Source: a bacterium
GTDB taxonomy: Bacteria; Elusimicrobiota; Elusimicrobia; UBA1565; UBA9628
Assembly: GCA_021783355.1 (NCBI GenBank)
Contig: JAJXTZ010000003.1
Span: 1-41,018, forward strand
Direction of reading: 5' to 3'
DNA length: 41,018 nt
Part shown: positions 9,580-16,833 of the stretch, piece after piece
Layout of the letters: every line of letters begins with the position of its first letter
Numbering within the stretch: position 1 is the stretch's first letter
Made by a program: the position numbers and the translations under genes
Notes under the pieces: generated by a model
Seen by the model: only the letters and a program-made list of their open reading frames with translations
The model's database searches: none
Told to the model about the DNA's origin: nothing

Positions 9580-9588
9580 AGTATATCA
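9580..9588 (-). promoter_or_regulatory. Extended -10 promoter for the bamA-lpx operon
   Basis: On the minus strand the sequence reads TGA-TATACT, an extended -10 with a 5/6 match to TATAAT, ending 10 nt before the bamA GTG. No good TTGACA lies 17 nt upstream; the -35 region is taken up by a palindrome (9591-9605). This is the only promoter-like site seen for the nine visible genes, which otherwise overlap or nearly touch. The predicted leader is only about 3-4 nt. Confidence 0.6.
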
Positions 9589-9590
9589 AA

Positions 9591-9605
9591 TCGGACGGCG
9601 TCCGA
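9591..9605. promoter_or_regulatory. Palindrome over the bamA spacer/-35 region (possible operator)
   Basis: TCGGACG-G-CGTCCGA, a perfect 7-bp inverted repeat with one central base, placed 5-20 nt upstream of the bamA -10. A protein bound here would cover the spacer and -35 element. It could also be a second small hairpin at the end of the transcript from the inositol operon, which reads in the same direction. No regulator gene is in the window. Confidence 0.4.
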
Positions 9606-9610
9606 GCGGA

Positions 9611-9640
9611 AAAGAGGAGGGCCCCTTGCGGGGCCCGCCT
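9611..9640 (-). terminator. Rho-independent terminator-like hairpin after the ino1 operon
   Basis: On the minus strand GGGCCCC-GCAA-GGGGCCC forms a 7-bp perfect stem closed by a GNRA tetraloop, extended by AGG/CCT after one mismatch, and is followed by TCCTCTTTTCC. It begins about 40 nt after the ino1 stop and lies just before the bamA promoter, so it separates the two minus-strand operons. The T-tract is interrupted, so efficiency is uncertain. The rest of the 9570-9678 gap holds the bamA promoter and palindrome and nothing else recognisable. Confidence 0.65.
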
Positions 9641-9678
9641 TTCCTTATAACTTCACTGATGGCGGCGGACGGCCGGAC

Positions 9679-11073
9679 TCAGCGCGCCGATTTGGCCAGG
9701 GACTTCTTCTTCGCCGCCGGCTTGGGGGCCGCCGCCGTCACCGGAGTCCCCTTCTCGGCGTCGTAGTAATCCAGGCCGGAGTGGTCCAGGACTTCCTCCC
9801 CCATGAGGATGCGCAGGGTGTTCTTGAGCTTCATCTGCTGGATGAACAGGTCGTGCTCGGGCAGCAGGTCCTCGCGGCATTGCGGGGACTTGAAGAAGAA
9901 GGACAGCCACTCCTGGATCCCCTTGAGCCCCGCGCGCTTGGCCAGGTCCAGGAAGAGGACCAGGTCCATCGCGATGGGCGCCGCCAGGATGGAGTCCCGG
10001 CAGAGGAAGTTGATCTTGATCTGCATCGGCATGTCCATCCAGCCGCGGATGTCGATGTTGTCCCAGCCTTCCTTGGCGTCGCCGCGGGGCGGGTAATAGT
10101 CGATGCGGACCTTGTGGTGGAACTTGCCGTAGAGGTCCGGGTAGCGGCCGGGCTCCAGGATGGTGTCGAGCACCGACATCTTGCTCTTCTCCTTGGTCTT
10201 GAAGGAGCCCGGGTCGTCGAGGACCTCGCCATCCCGGTTGCCCAGGATGTTGGTCGAGTACCAGCCGGTCAGCCCCAGCATGCGGGCCTTCAGCATCGGC
10301 GCGATCGTGGTCTTCATCAGGGTCTGGCCGGTCTTGAAGTCCTTGCCGCAGATGGGGGAGCCGGTCTGCTCGGCCAGTTCCACCAGGGCCGGCACGTCGG
10401 CCGACAGGTTCGGCGCCCCGTTGCCGTACGCGATGCCCGACTTGATGGCCGCGTACGCGTAGATCATCGACGGCGGGATCGCGGGGTCGGAGTCCTTGAG
10501 GCCGCGCTCGAGGGCCTCGACATCCTCATGGCAGGCCGCGTGCTCGGGCAGGATCTCGGTGGACCCGCACCACAGCATCACGACGCGGTCGCAGCCGTTC
10601 TTCTTCTTGAACGACTCGATGTCGGCGATCACCTGCTGCGCGAGGTCCCACTTGGACTTGCCCGTCTTCGCGTGCGTGGCCTTCAGGTTCTTCAGGTACG
10701 CGGGGTCGAACACGGCCTTCATCGGCTTGACGGCTTCCAGCTCCTTGCGGACCGGAGCCAGACGGTGCTCGTCGAGGACGCCGGCCTTGAGCGCGGCCGT
10801 CCACATGTCGTCGGGGAACAGGTCCCAGCCGCCGAAGACCAAGGAGTCGATCGAGGCCAGCGGCACGAAATCCTTGATCAGCGGCGAGCGGTTCTCGTAG
10901 CGCTTGCCGAGACGGATGGTCTGCAGCTGGGTGACGGAGCCCACGGGCTTGCCGAGACCCTTCTTGACGAGCTCCACGCCCGCGATGAAAGTGCTGGAGA
11001 CCGCCCCCATGCCCGGGAGCAGGACGCCGAGCTTTCCTTTAGCGGGCGGGATGCGGTTGTCGTGCTTGTTCAT
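9679..11073 (-). CDS. ino1: Inositol-1-phosphate synthase (Ino1/MIPS family)
   Basis: 464 residues. NAD-dependent cyclisation of glucose-6-phosphate to 1D-myo-inositol-3-phosphate (L-Ino-1-P), cytoplasmic. The N-terminus LGVLLPGMGAVSSTFIAG is the Rossmann start. GGWDLFPDDM, LWCGSTE, NGAPNLSADVPALVELAE, the Lys-containing catalytic stretch GKDFKTGQTLMKT, GWYSTNILGNRDG and DSILAAPIAMDLV are family signatures. The last 30 residues are a Lys/Ala-rich tail not expected in the family. The start ATG (11073) lies 35 nt inside the upstream CDP-alcohol phosphotransferase gene and has an AGGAG 9-10 nt upstream. It is the last gene of the seven-gene operon, followed by a hairpin terminator. Its presence indicates that this operon handles inositol phosphate. 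Confidence 0.95.
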   Translation of the reverse strand: MNKHDNRIPPAKGKLGVLLPGMGAVSSTFIAGVELVKKGLGKPVGSVTQLQTIRLGKRYENRSPLIKDFVPLASIDSLVFGGWDLFPDDMWTAALKAGVLDEHRLAPVRKELEAVKPMKAVFDPAYLKNLKATHAKTGKSKWDLAQQVIADIESFKKKNGCDRVVMLWCGSTEILPEHAACHEDVEALERGLKDSDPAIPPSMIYAYAAIKSGIAYGNGAPNLSADVPALVELAEQTGSPICGKDFKTGQTLMKTTIAPMLKARMLGLTGWYSTNILGNRDGEVLDDPGSFKTKEKSKMSVLDTILEPGRYPDLYGKFHHKVRIDYYPPRGDAKEGWDNIDIRGWMDMPMQIKINFLCRDSILAAPIAMDLVLFLDLAKRAGLKGIQEWLSFFFKSPQCREDLLPEHDLFIQQMKLKNTLRILMGEEVLDHSGLDYYDAEKGTPVTAAAPKPAAKKKSLAKSAR

Positions 11074-12235
11074 GTTCGTTGACTCTCCTGAGGTACAGCA
11101 TGATCCCGAAATAGAGCAGCCCGCCGATCGCCGCGGCCCACAGGAACTCGTAGACGCAGTCCACGAAGGCGAGGAAAACCAGAAGATAGATGAAGTCGCG
11201 CTGGGCGAGCATGTTCTCGAGGCGGGCCAGCCGGGTCTCGAAGCCGCCGAGCGCGGGCTCCTCGGTGACGCCGGCCTCCGAGCGCGCGCCCGCGGCGCGG
11301 AGGGCCAGGCGGTGGCTCCAGGCGGTCCAGGCGGAGACGAAGACGCCGAGGTCGGCCACGGCGGCCAGCGCCAGCGTGTGCGGGCCGTTGCGGCCGAGCC
11401 AGAAGCCGACGCCCAGGCAGGTGAAGAGCGCGAGGTGGACGACGTTGTCGCCCCAGAAGTCGAGGTCGCTGCCCAGCGGGCTCTCTTGGAAGCGAACGCG
11501 GGCCAGCTCCCCGTCGCAGCCGTCCAGCACGGAGTGCAGCCAGACCAGCAGGGCGCCCGGCACGTACCACGCGCGCGACGGGCCCAGGAACAGGGCGGCC
11601 CCGATCAGGCCGAGCAGGGTGCTGAAGACCGTCATCGCGTTGGGGGTCACGCCGGTGTCGAGGAGGAGGCGCGAGACGGACAGCGAGATGTGACGGTCGA
11701 AGTTGCGGGCCATGAAGCCGTCCTGGCTCTTGGGGCCGGTGGCCATCAGCCAATCCACCGTCTCCTCCCCGCCGACCGGAGCCTCCAGGCGCCGGTAGGT
11801 CCCGGGGGCCAGGACCTGCTTGGACCGGGTCGTGCTCTCGTCGCGGGAGACGACCGCCTGGATCACGCCGAGGCCCGCGTCGTCCTCGTAGGAGACCGAC
11901 TGGCCGAAGGACTGGCGCGCGACGTGGGCGAGGGCGTCCACGCGCACGAAATGGTCGCCGGAGAGTCCCAGGTAGGGCGGCTCGCAGGCGACGAGCGCGT
12001 CGCCGTCCCGGGACACCCAATGCACCGTCAGGCCGGGCGGCACGCGCAGGCCGGCGCGCAGGGCGGGGTCGGGCTCGTGGGTGCCGACCCAGACGCTCGT
12101 GATCCCGGCGCGCGCGGCGGTGAAGAGCTGGCGCTCGAGCACGCCGAGGCCGCCCGCCTTCAGCCACATCAGGGACGGGTGGGGGACCCAGAGGATCGCG
12201 CGCGGGATGCGCGCCGGGGCCGCGGCCTCAGGCAT
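11039..12235 (-). CDS. CDP-alcohol phosphotransferase with degenerate N-terminal nucleotidyltransferase domain (DIPPS / PI-synthase-like)
   Basis: 398 residues. The C-terminal half is a membrane CDP-alcohol phosphotransferase whose motif is complete: Asp238-xx-Asp241-Gly242-xx-Ala245-Arg246-x8-Gly255-xxx-Asp259-xxx-Asp263, with transmembrane segments on either side. The segment before it, DGFMARNFDRHISLSVSRLL...TPN, resembles the corresponding part of bifunctional inositol-1-phosphate cytidylyltransferase / di-myo-inositol phosphate phosphate synthases. The first 165 residues look like the matching nucleotidyltransferase (GVLERQLFTAARAGI, GDHFVR) but lack the GxGxRL nucleotide loop, so this half is probably inactive. 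With ino1 next door, the likely reaction uses CDP-inositol, or CDP-diacylglycerol plus inositol phosphate, to make an inositol phosphodiester lipid or solute. It overlaps its upstream neighbour by 8 nt and ino1 by 35 nt. The exact substrates cannot be told from sequence. Confidence 0.85.
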   Translation of the reverse strand: MPEAAAPARIPRAILWVPHPSLMWLKAGGLGVLERQLFTAARAGITSVWVGTHEPDPALRAGLRVPPGLTVHWVSRDGDALVACEPPYLGLSGDHFVRVDALAHVARQSFGQSVSYEDDAGLGVIQAVVSRDESTTRSKQVLAPGTYRRLEAPVGGEETVDWLMATGPKSQDGFMARNFDRHISLSVSRLLLDTGVTPNAMTVFSTLLGLIGAALFLGPSRAWYVPGALLVWLHSVLDGCDGELARVRFQESPLGSDLDFWGDNVVHLALFTCLGVGFWLGRNGPHTLALAAVADLGVFVSAWTAWSHRLALRAAGARSEAGVTEEPALGGFETRLARLENMLAQRDFIYLLVFLAFVDCVYEFLWAAAIGGLLYFGIMLYLRRVNEHEQARQPHPAR

Positions 12236-13214
12236 GGGCCGCCTCCCGCGCGCCGTAGGCCGCGCGGATCGTCTCCAGGCAGAAGCCGGCCTCGTCGAGA
12301 TTGGCGCCGCGGTCCGCGCCGGCGCACTCGGCCGCGAAGGCGGGCCACATCGCCGCCAGCCAGTCGGGGTGGGCGGACCCTCCCGAGAGCCTCTCCGGGA
12401 AGCGGACCGTCTCCTCGTGCCCGCCGGAGCGCAGGATCAGCTCGTCGTCGCGCAATTCGGCGGCTCCCTTCTCGCCGACGACCAGCGCGGAGTTCGAGCG
12501 TTCGGCGGCCTTCCAGGTGAGGAAGATCGTGCCGCTCGCGCCGGGCGCTTCGAGCAGGACCGTCGCGGTCTCGTCGACGGAGTCCGCGGGGGTCAGGACG
12601 GCCGAGGACAGGCGGGCCCCGGCCCCCAGCAGGCGCCGCATCAAATACAGATTGTGCCAGCCGTGGTCCACCAGGATGCCGCCCCCGGCCACCGCCGGGT
12701 CCTTGCGCCAGTCCCCGGGCAGCGCCGAGACCGACGGCCGCGTGCGCAGGACGCGGATCTCGGCGTGGCGCACCGCGCCGAGGGCGCCGGAGGCCGCGGT
12801 CTTGAGCAGGAGCGACCACTGCGGAGAATGGGCCCAGTTGTTGACCGAGTAGGCGCAGACGCCGCGCTTGGCGGCCTCGGCGCGGATGGCGGCGTACGCC
12901 TCCGGGTCCAGAGTCAGCGGCTTCTCGCAGAGGACGTGCAGCCGCGCCTTGAGCCCGTCCAGCACGGCGCCGGCGTGGAACGACGGCGGGGTGGCGACGA
13001 TCAGGGCTTCCAGGCCCTTCTCCTTGGACAGGAGGTCCTTGTGGCCGGCGTGGACGCGGACTCCGGGCAGGAGCTTGGCCGCCGCCTGGCGGCGCGATTC
13101 CGTCGCCTCGGCGACCGCGACGATCTCGACCCCGAGCCCGCGCAGGGCGGGCAGATGGGCGTGCTCGGCGATCGCTCCGAAACCGACGAGGCCGACGCGG
13201 CGGGGACCGCTCAG
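12228..13214 (-). CDS. Gfo/Idh/MocA-family oxidoreductase with probable CTG start (inositol/cyclitol dehydrogenase candidate)
   Basis: 328 residues if begun at CTG (13214). The Rossmann motif VGLVGFGAIAEHAHLPAL begins six codons in, so the N-terminus is complete, yet no ATG, GTG or TTG lies before the fold. The CTG overlaps the aminotransferase stop as CTGA, exactly where the ATGA of other genes here would be. The first GTG in the frame (12965) would delete the NAD-binding domain. The EKP motif is LCEKPLTL, and GGGILVDHGWHNL supplies the usual Asp/His pair of the catalytic domain. Family members oxidise hydroxyls of sugars and inositols. Between an aminotransferase and an inositol lipid enzyme, a ring-hydroxyl oxidation giving a ketone for transamination is plausible but inferred. 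Confidence 0.88.
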   Translation of the reverse strand: MSGPRRVGLVGFGAIAEHAHLPALRGLGVEIVAVAEATESRRQAAAKLLPGVRVHAGHKDLLSKEKGLEALIVATPPSFHAGAVLDGLKARLHVLCEKPLTLDPEAYAAIRAEAAKRGVCAYSVNNWAHSPQWSLLLKTAASGALGAVRHAEIRVLRTRPSVSALPGDWRKDPAVAGGGILVDHGWHNLYLMRRLLGAGARLSSAVLTPADSVDETATVLLEAPGASGTIFLTWKAAERSNSALVVGEKGAAELRDDELILRSGGHEETVRFPERLSGGSAHPDWLAAMWPAFAAECAGADRGANLDEAGFCLETIRAAYGAREAAHA

Positions 13215-14554
13215 AGGCCGCGCCTCCGGCTCACGGCGTCGAGGGACTCGTCGAGAAGGGCCAGGCCCTTCAGGGCGTCCGTCTCGGAGATCACCAGCGG
13301 GGGGTTGATGCGCAGCGACGGGTTGTAGGCCATCGTGAGGACGCCGCGCTTGAGGCCCTCCTCGAAGATCTCGCGGCAGACCGCCTTGTCGAGCGGCTTG
13401 CCGTCCTTCGGGTTCACCAGGTCCACGCCGATCATCAGGCCTCGGCCGCGGACCGAGCCGATCGCCGGGCGCTTCGCCTTCATCTCGGTCAGGCGCTTGA
13501 GCATCGCGGCGCCGACCTTGGCGGCGTTGTCGACGAGCTTGTCGCGCAGGATCACCTGCAGCGTCGCGTCGCAGGCGGCGGAGGCCAGCGGGTTGCCGCC
13601 GTAGCTCGACGAGGAGCCCGAGGGGTTCGCCCAGGGCTTGGCGGAGGCGAGCTCGGTCGAGGCGACGACGCCGGAGACGGGGAAGCCCCCGCCGAAGCCC
13701 TTGCCGATCGTCATCATGTCGGGGATCACTCCCTCGTGGTCGCAGCCGAACATCTTCCCGGTGCGGCCGAAGCCGGTGATCATCTCGTCGGAGACGAACA
13801 CGGCGCCGATCTCCTTGGCGAGCTCACGCACGCCCTTGAAGAAGCCGGCCGGCGGGATCACGTTGCCGTTGGTGCCTTGGACCGGCTCCATGATGACCGC
13901 GGCGACCTGTCCGGTGGTCTCGCGCTTGATCTTCTCGCGCAGGAACTCCAGGCAGTGCGCGCCGCAGTCGTGCTCGCCCTTGGTCCCCAGCGGGCACTTG
14001 CGCGCGTCGGGGTACGGGGACAGGTGCAGGCCCGGCATCATCGCGCCGTAGTTGTTCTTGAAGCCGTCGTTCAGGAGGCCCATGACGCCCATCGTCTTGC
14101 CGTGGAAGCCGCCCCAGAACCCGATCACCTCGTACTTGCCGGTCTTGGACTTGGCCAGGCGCAGAGCGGCCTCGACGGCCTCGGCGCCGGAGCTGTAGAG
14201 CTGGCAGCGGTCGAGCCCCTTCGGGGTCACCGAGGCCAAGGTCTTCAGGAAGTTCAGGCGGTGCGCCGAGGTGAAGGAGCCCACCGCGGTCTTGGCGGCC
14301 TGCTCGGCGACGGCCTTGGCCCAGTCCGGGTGGCCGTAGCCCAGCGACGCCACGCCGATGCCGGCGACGAGGTCCAGGTAGGTCTTGCCGTCCAGGTCGC
14401 GGATCGTCGCGCCGGAGCCGGACTCGACGGCGATCTGCGCGTAGAGCGCGATCGTCTGCAGACCGGGGGCGATATACCCCTGCTCCTCGTCGAACAGGGC
14501 CTTCGATTTGGGTCCGGCGGAATAAGGCGTCTCGGCGAGAGTCTGCGGGGTCAT
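13211..14554 (-). CDS. Class III PLP-dependent aminotransferase
   Basis: 447 residues, family length. PLP Lys285 lies in MTIGKGFGGGFP, and the cofactor-pyridine Asp256 in VFVSDEMITGFGRTG. YSSGAEAVEAALRLAK (about 120-135) and FWGGFHGKT (146-154) complete the fold-type I class III pattern seen in 4-aminobutyrate, ornithine and 2-aminoethylphosphonate aminotransferases. Cys187, Cys197 and Cys201 form a small Cys cluster found in a subset of the family. The ATG at 14554 lies 2 nt after the ATP-grasp stop; the open frame further upstream is noise. It may aminate a ketone made by the neighbouring oxidoreductase, or make an amino-alcohol headgroup. Class III enzymes usually act on terminal amines or aldehydes, so the ring-ketone idea is tentative. 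Confidence 0.92.
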   Translation of the reverse strand: MTPQTLAETPYSAGPKSKALFDEEQGYIAPGLQTIALYAQIAVESGSGATIRDLDGKTYLDLVAGIGVASLGYGHPDWAKAVAEQAAKTAVGSFTSAHRLNFLKTLASVTPKGLDRCQLYSSGAEAVEAALRLAKSKTGKYEVIGFWGGFHGKTMGVMGLLNDGFKNNYGAMMPGLHLSPYPDARKCPLGTKGEHDCGAHCLEFLREKIKRETTGQVAAVIMEPVQGTNGNVIPPAGFFKGVRELAKEIGAVFVSDEMITGFGRTGKMFGCDHEGVIPDMMTIGKGFGGGFPVSGVVASTELASAKPWANPSGSSSSYGGNPLASAACDATLQVILRDKLVDNAAKVGAAMLKRLTEMKAKRPAIGSVRGRGLMIGVDLVNPKDGKPLDKAVCREIFEEGLKRGVLTMAYNPSLRINPPLVISETDALKGLALLDESLDAVSRRRGL

Positions 14555-14556
14555 GG

Positions 14557-15399
14557 TCAGGCCTTCCTTGCGGCCGCCTGGCGCAGGCGGGCGCGCAGGC
14601 GGCGGGCGATCTGGACCGAGGCCTCGGCGCGCACGCGCGCGAAGCTCGGCCACGAGTTGATGTCGATGATATAAATCTTTCCATCGGGAGCGACGATCGC
14701 GTCGCCGCCGTAGACCTCCAGGCGGACGCACGAAGCGGCGAGCTCCGCCTGCGAGGCCAGGTCCTCCACCTCGAACGGCAGGCGGCGGGCGACGGAGGGG
14801 TCGTGATAGAACCAGGTGAACCACTGGCCCGGGCCGACGCCGTAGAACTTGATCAGGTCGCCGTCGATGTGGCGCTGAACGGCCATGTCCTTGATCTCGC
14901 GGCTCTCGAACTCGCGGCGGATCTCCCGCGCCTCGTCCCAGTCGGGCGCGAAGACGACGTCGTGAGTGCAGGTGTTGTGCACGTCGCCGCGCTTGAGCCA
15001 CCAGCCGCCCTCGGCGTCGAAGGCCGGGGGGCGGGCGTTGGCGTCGGCGGAGGTGCGCCGCACCTCGGTCGCGGGGTAGGACAGGCCGGGGGTCGCGGCG
15101 AAGGACTCCAGCATCCGGGTGCGGTAGCAGCCCAGGACCGAGTCCGCCGGGTTGACGAAGACGGCCCCGGTCTTGGGCTCCAGGGTCTTGAGCCGCATCA
15201 GGCGGGGGTAGGTCTCGCACATCGGCACGATGATGTCGAATCCGGCCAGGTCGGCCCCGTCGAACGCCTCCGGGGTCATCAGGACCGTCTCGGTCTTCAG
15301 GATCGAGAGCTGGTCCATCACGGCCTTGAGGATCAGGGCGTCGTCCGTCTCGCGGTTGGGCGAGTTCTGGACCTCACGGAAGATTCCGAGCGCTTTCAT
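14557..15399 (-). CDS. ATP-grasp family enzyme, substrate unknown
   Basis: 280 residues. The C-terminal IYIIDINSWPSFARVR contains Asp246-x-Asn248, the Mg-binding end of an ATP-grasp fold. WWLKRGDVH (about 137-145) supplies an ATP-contacting Lys, and IDGDLIKFYGVG is the central strand. ATP-grasp enzymes join a carboxylate to an amine or thiol through an acyl phosphate. A few relatives, such as inositol phosphate kinases of the ITPK type, phosphorylate inositol polyphosphates and end in a comparable DxN-x-P motif. Both readings fit this operon: ligation of an amino acid to an aminated headgroup, or phosphorylation of an inositol. The start is ATG in an ATGA overlap with the nucleotidyltransferase stop. 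No transmembrane segment or signal peptide is present. Confidence 0.75.
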   Translation of the reverse strand: MKALGIFREVQNSPNRETDDALILKAVMDQLSILKTETVLMTPEAFDGADLAGFDIIVPMCETYPRLMRLKTLEPKTGAVFVNPADSVLGCYRTRMLESFAATPGLSYPATEVRRTSADANARPPAFDAEGGWWLKRGDVHNTCTHDVVFAPDWDEAREIRREFESREIKDMAVQRHIDGDLIKFYGVGPGQWFTWFYHDPSVARRLPFEVEDLASQAELAASCVRLEVYGGDAIVAPDGKIYIIDINSWPSFARVRAEASVQIARRLRARLRQAAARKA

Positions 15400-16106
15400 C
15401 GTGTCTTCTCCGTCGCCAGGTAGGCGTCCGCGGCCGCCACGTCCTCCGGGCGGTCCACGTCCAGCGTCTTGGACAACGCGACTCCGGCCACGCGCGTCCC
15501 CGAGGAGACGAGCGCGCGCCAGAAGTCGCGCAGCCGGCCGTGCGCCGCGGCCTCGGGGAGGCGCGCGGCGGCGGCGCGGGTCAGGTAGTAGAGCCCGCCG
15601 GTCACGCGGCGGCGGGTGCGGGCGTCGTCGCCCACGGCGGTCACCAATCCGGCCTCGTCGAGGTCCGCCCAGAGGGGCTTCTCGTCGTCGACGTGGTCCG
15701 TCAGGGCCAGGCCGGCCTCGGCGCGCGCGGCGCGGCACTCGTCCCAGAAGCGCCGGACGTCGGTGGCGGGCAGCAGAGCGTCCGCGGTGCTGACCATGAA
15801 ATCGTCGCCGCGCTCGGCCAGGCGCCGCGAGACCAGGCGGAAGCTCTCGAACGACGAGGCGGTGTCGGCGCTGACGAAGTCGAAGGCGAGGTCCGGGAAG
15901 GCGGCCGCCAGGCTGGGCGGGATCGCCCCGCCGTGTCCGTTGGTCAGGACGGTGAGCTCGCGCGCGCCCGCCGCGGCCAGGCCCGACGCGACCCAGTGGA
16001 TCAGCGGCCGCCCGGCGACCGGGACCAGGGGCTTGGGGAGGCCCGGATGGCTCGCGGCGAGGCGCGAGCCCCGGCCCGCGGCGATGACGCCGGCGCGCAG
16101 GCTCAT
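15396..16106 (-). CDS. Nucleotidyltransferase (sugar-/inositol-phosphate cytidylyltransferase-like)
   Basis: 236 residues. The N-terminus VIAAGRGSRL (residues 7-16) is the nucleotide-binding loop of the NTP_transferase fold, with LPKPLVPVAGRPLIHW (Lys25) as the second signature. STADALLP, where the Asp of the metal site normally lies, and a late DVDRPEDVAAADAYL are typical of MobA/LicC/IPCT-type members. It overlaps HAD upstream and the ATP-grasp gene downstream by ATGA. The fused CDP-alcohol phosphotransferase in the same operon has lost this loop, so this protein probably supplies the CDP-activated headgroup in trans. Whether the substrate is inositol-1-phosphate, an amino derivative or another phosphoalcohol is not visible. 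Confidence 0.85.
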   Translation of the reverse strand: MSLRAGVIAAGRGSRLAASHPGLPKPLVPVAGRPLIHWVASGLAAAGARELTVLTNGHGGAIPPSLAAAFPDLAFDFVSADTASSFESFRLVSRRLAERGDDFMVSTADALLPATDVRRFWDECRAARAEAGLALTDHVDDEKPLWADLDEAGLVTAVGDDARTRRRVTGGLYYLTRAAAARLPEAAAHGRLRDFWRALVSSGTRVAGVALSKTLDVDRPEDVAAADAYLATEKTR

Positions 16107-16768
16107 GAGAGGAGGGCCTCCAACTCGACGACGGAACGCACGGTCCAGTCCTGGCCTGCCGCGGGAGGCTCGGGATCGATGCTGACCAGGGCCGTTTTCA
16201 TGCCCGCCGCGACGGCGCCCCTCATGTCGCGCTTGACCGAGTCGCCAACCATCATGCACTCGGCGGGAGCGGCGTCCAAGGCGCGGGAGGCGTGGAGGAA
16301 TATCCCCGGCTCGGGCTTGACGACCCCGAGGACCCCGGAATCGGCCACCACGGAGAAAAGGTCGCGCAGGCCTTCGGCGCGAAGGATCCCGTCGAGGTTC
16401 CCGTAGAAATTCGACACGACCCCGAGCCGGTAGCGCGCCGTCAGGCGCTCGAGCACCGGGCGCAGGCGGCGGAACTGCCCGCGGCTGTCCGCGGCGAAGC
16501 GTCCGGCGATCGCGCCGGCCAGGGGCGCGCGCTGCGGCGCCAGCGCGGCCAGGACATCGCCGACCTGGAGGCGCAAGGTCTCTTCCAGGTCCAATCCGGC
16601 CAACGCGTGACGGGCGGGGAGGGCGTCGTCGGAATCGTAAAAGGCGCGGTCGAAGCGGTCGCGGGGGAGGTCCACGCCGTTCTCTTTATAGATCGGGTAG
16701 AAGCGTTCCAACCATGTGGACCCGTCGGCGTCCAGCGTCCCGCCGTAATCGAAGAGGACCGCCTTCAT
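16103..16768 (-). CDS. HAD-superfamily hydrolase lacking the usual acid/base aspartate
   Basis: 221 residues. Motif I is LFDYGGTLD: the nucleophile Asp7 is present but the +2 Asp, general acid/base in most HAD phosphatases, is Gly9. VVSNFYGN (motif II Ser), VKPEPGIF (motif III Lys) and VGDSVKRDM (motif IV) are intact, and a helical cap lies at about 17-95. Some HAD subfamilies use such a motif, so activity is not excluded, but rate or reaction type may differ. First gene of the inositol operon; its ATG is predicted to be the first base of the mRNA. A role in dephosphorylating an inositol phosphate or another intermediate is plausible only from context. Confidence 0.85.
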   Translation of the reverse strand: MKAVLFDYGGTLDADGSTWLERFYPIYKENGVDLPRDRFDRAFYDSDDALPARHALAGLDLEETLRLQVGDVLAALAPQRAPLAGAIAGRFAADSRGQFRRLRPVLERLTARYRLGVVSNFYGNLDGILRAEGLRDLFSVVADSGVLGVVKPEPGIFLHASRALDAAPAECMMVGDSVKRDMRGAVAAGMKTALVSIDPEPPAAGQDWTVRSVVELEALLS

Positions 16769-16774
16769 CCAAAA

Positions 16775-16783
16775 ATTGTATCA
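16775..16783 (-). promoter_or_regulatory. Extended -10 promoter for the inositol operon, leaderless start predicted
   Basis: Minus strand TGA-TACAAT (5/6 match) followed by TTTTGG and then the HAD ATG. The gap of exactly 6 nt puts the expected +1 on the A of ATG. No TTGACA-like -35 lies 17 nt upstream (it reads TCCTCC). It lies in the 247-nt divergent gap with pilM (16769-17015), which otherwise holds only the pilM promoters and leader. Confidence 0.65.
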
Positions 16784-16833
16784 CATCCTCGTCGGCGGGA
16801 GGACTCTGGTCTCGCCGGCGGGGAAGGGCAGGC

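Noticed and set aside
13211-15220. A possible fusion of the aminotransferase with an upstream domain
   Set aside because: The upstream part is the wrong frame of the ATP-grasp gene, Arg/Pro-rich. The aminotransferase has a proper ATG at 14554.
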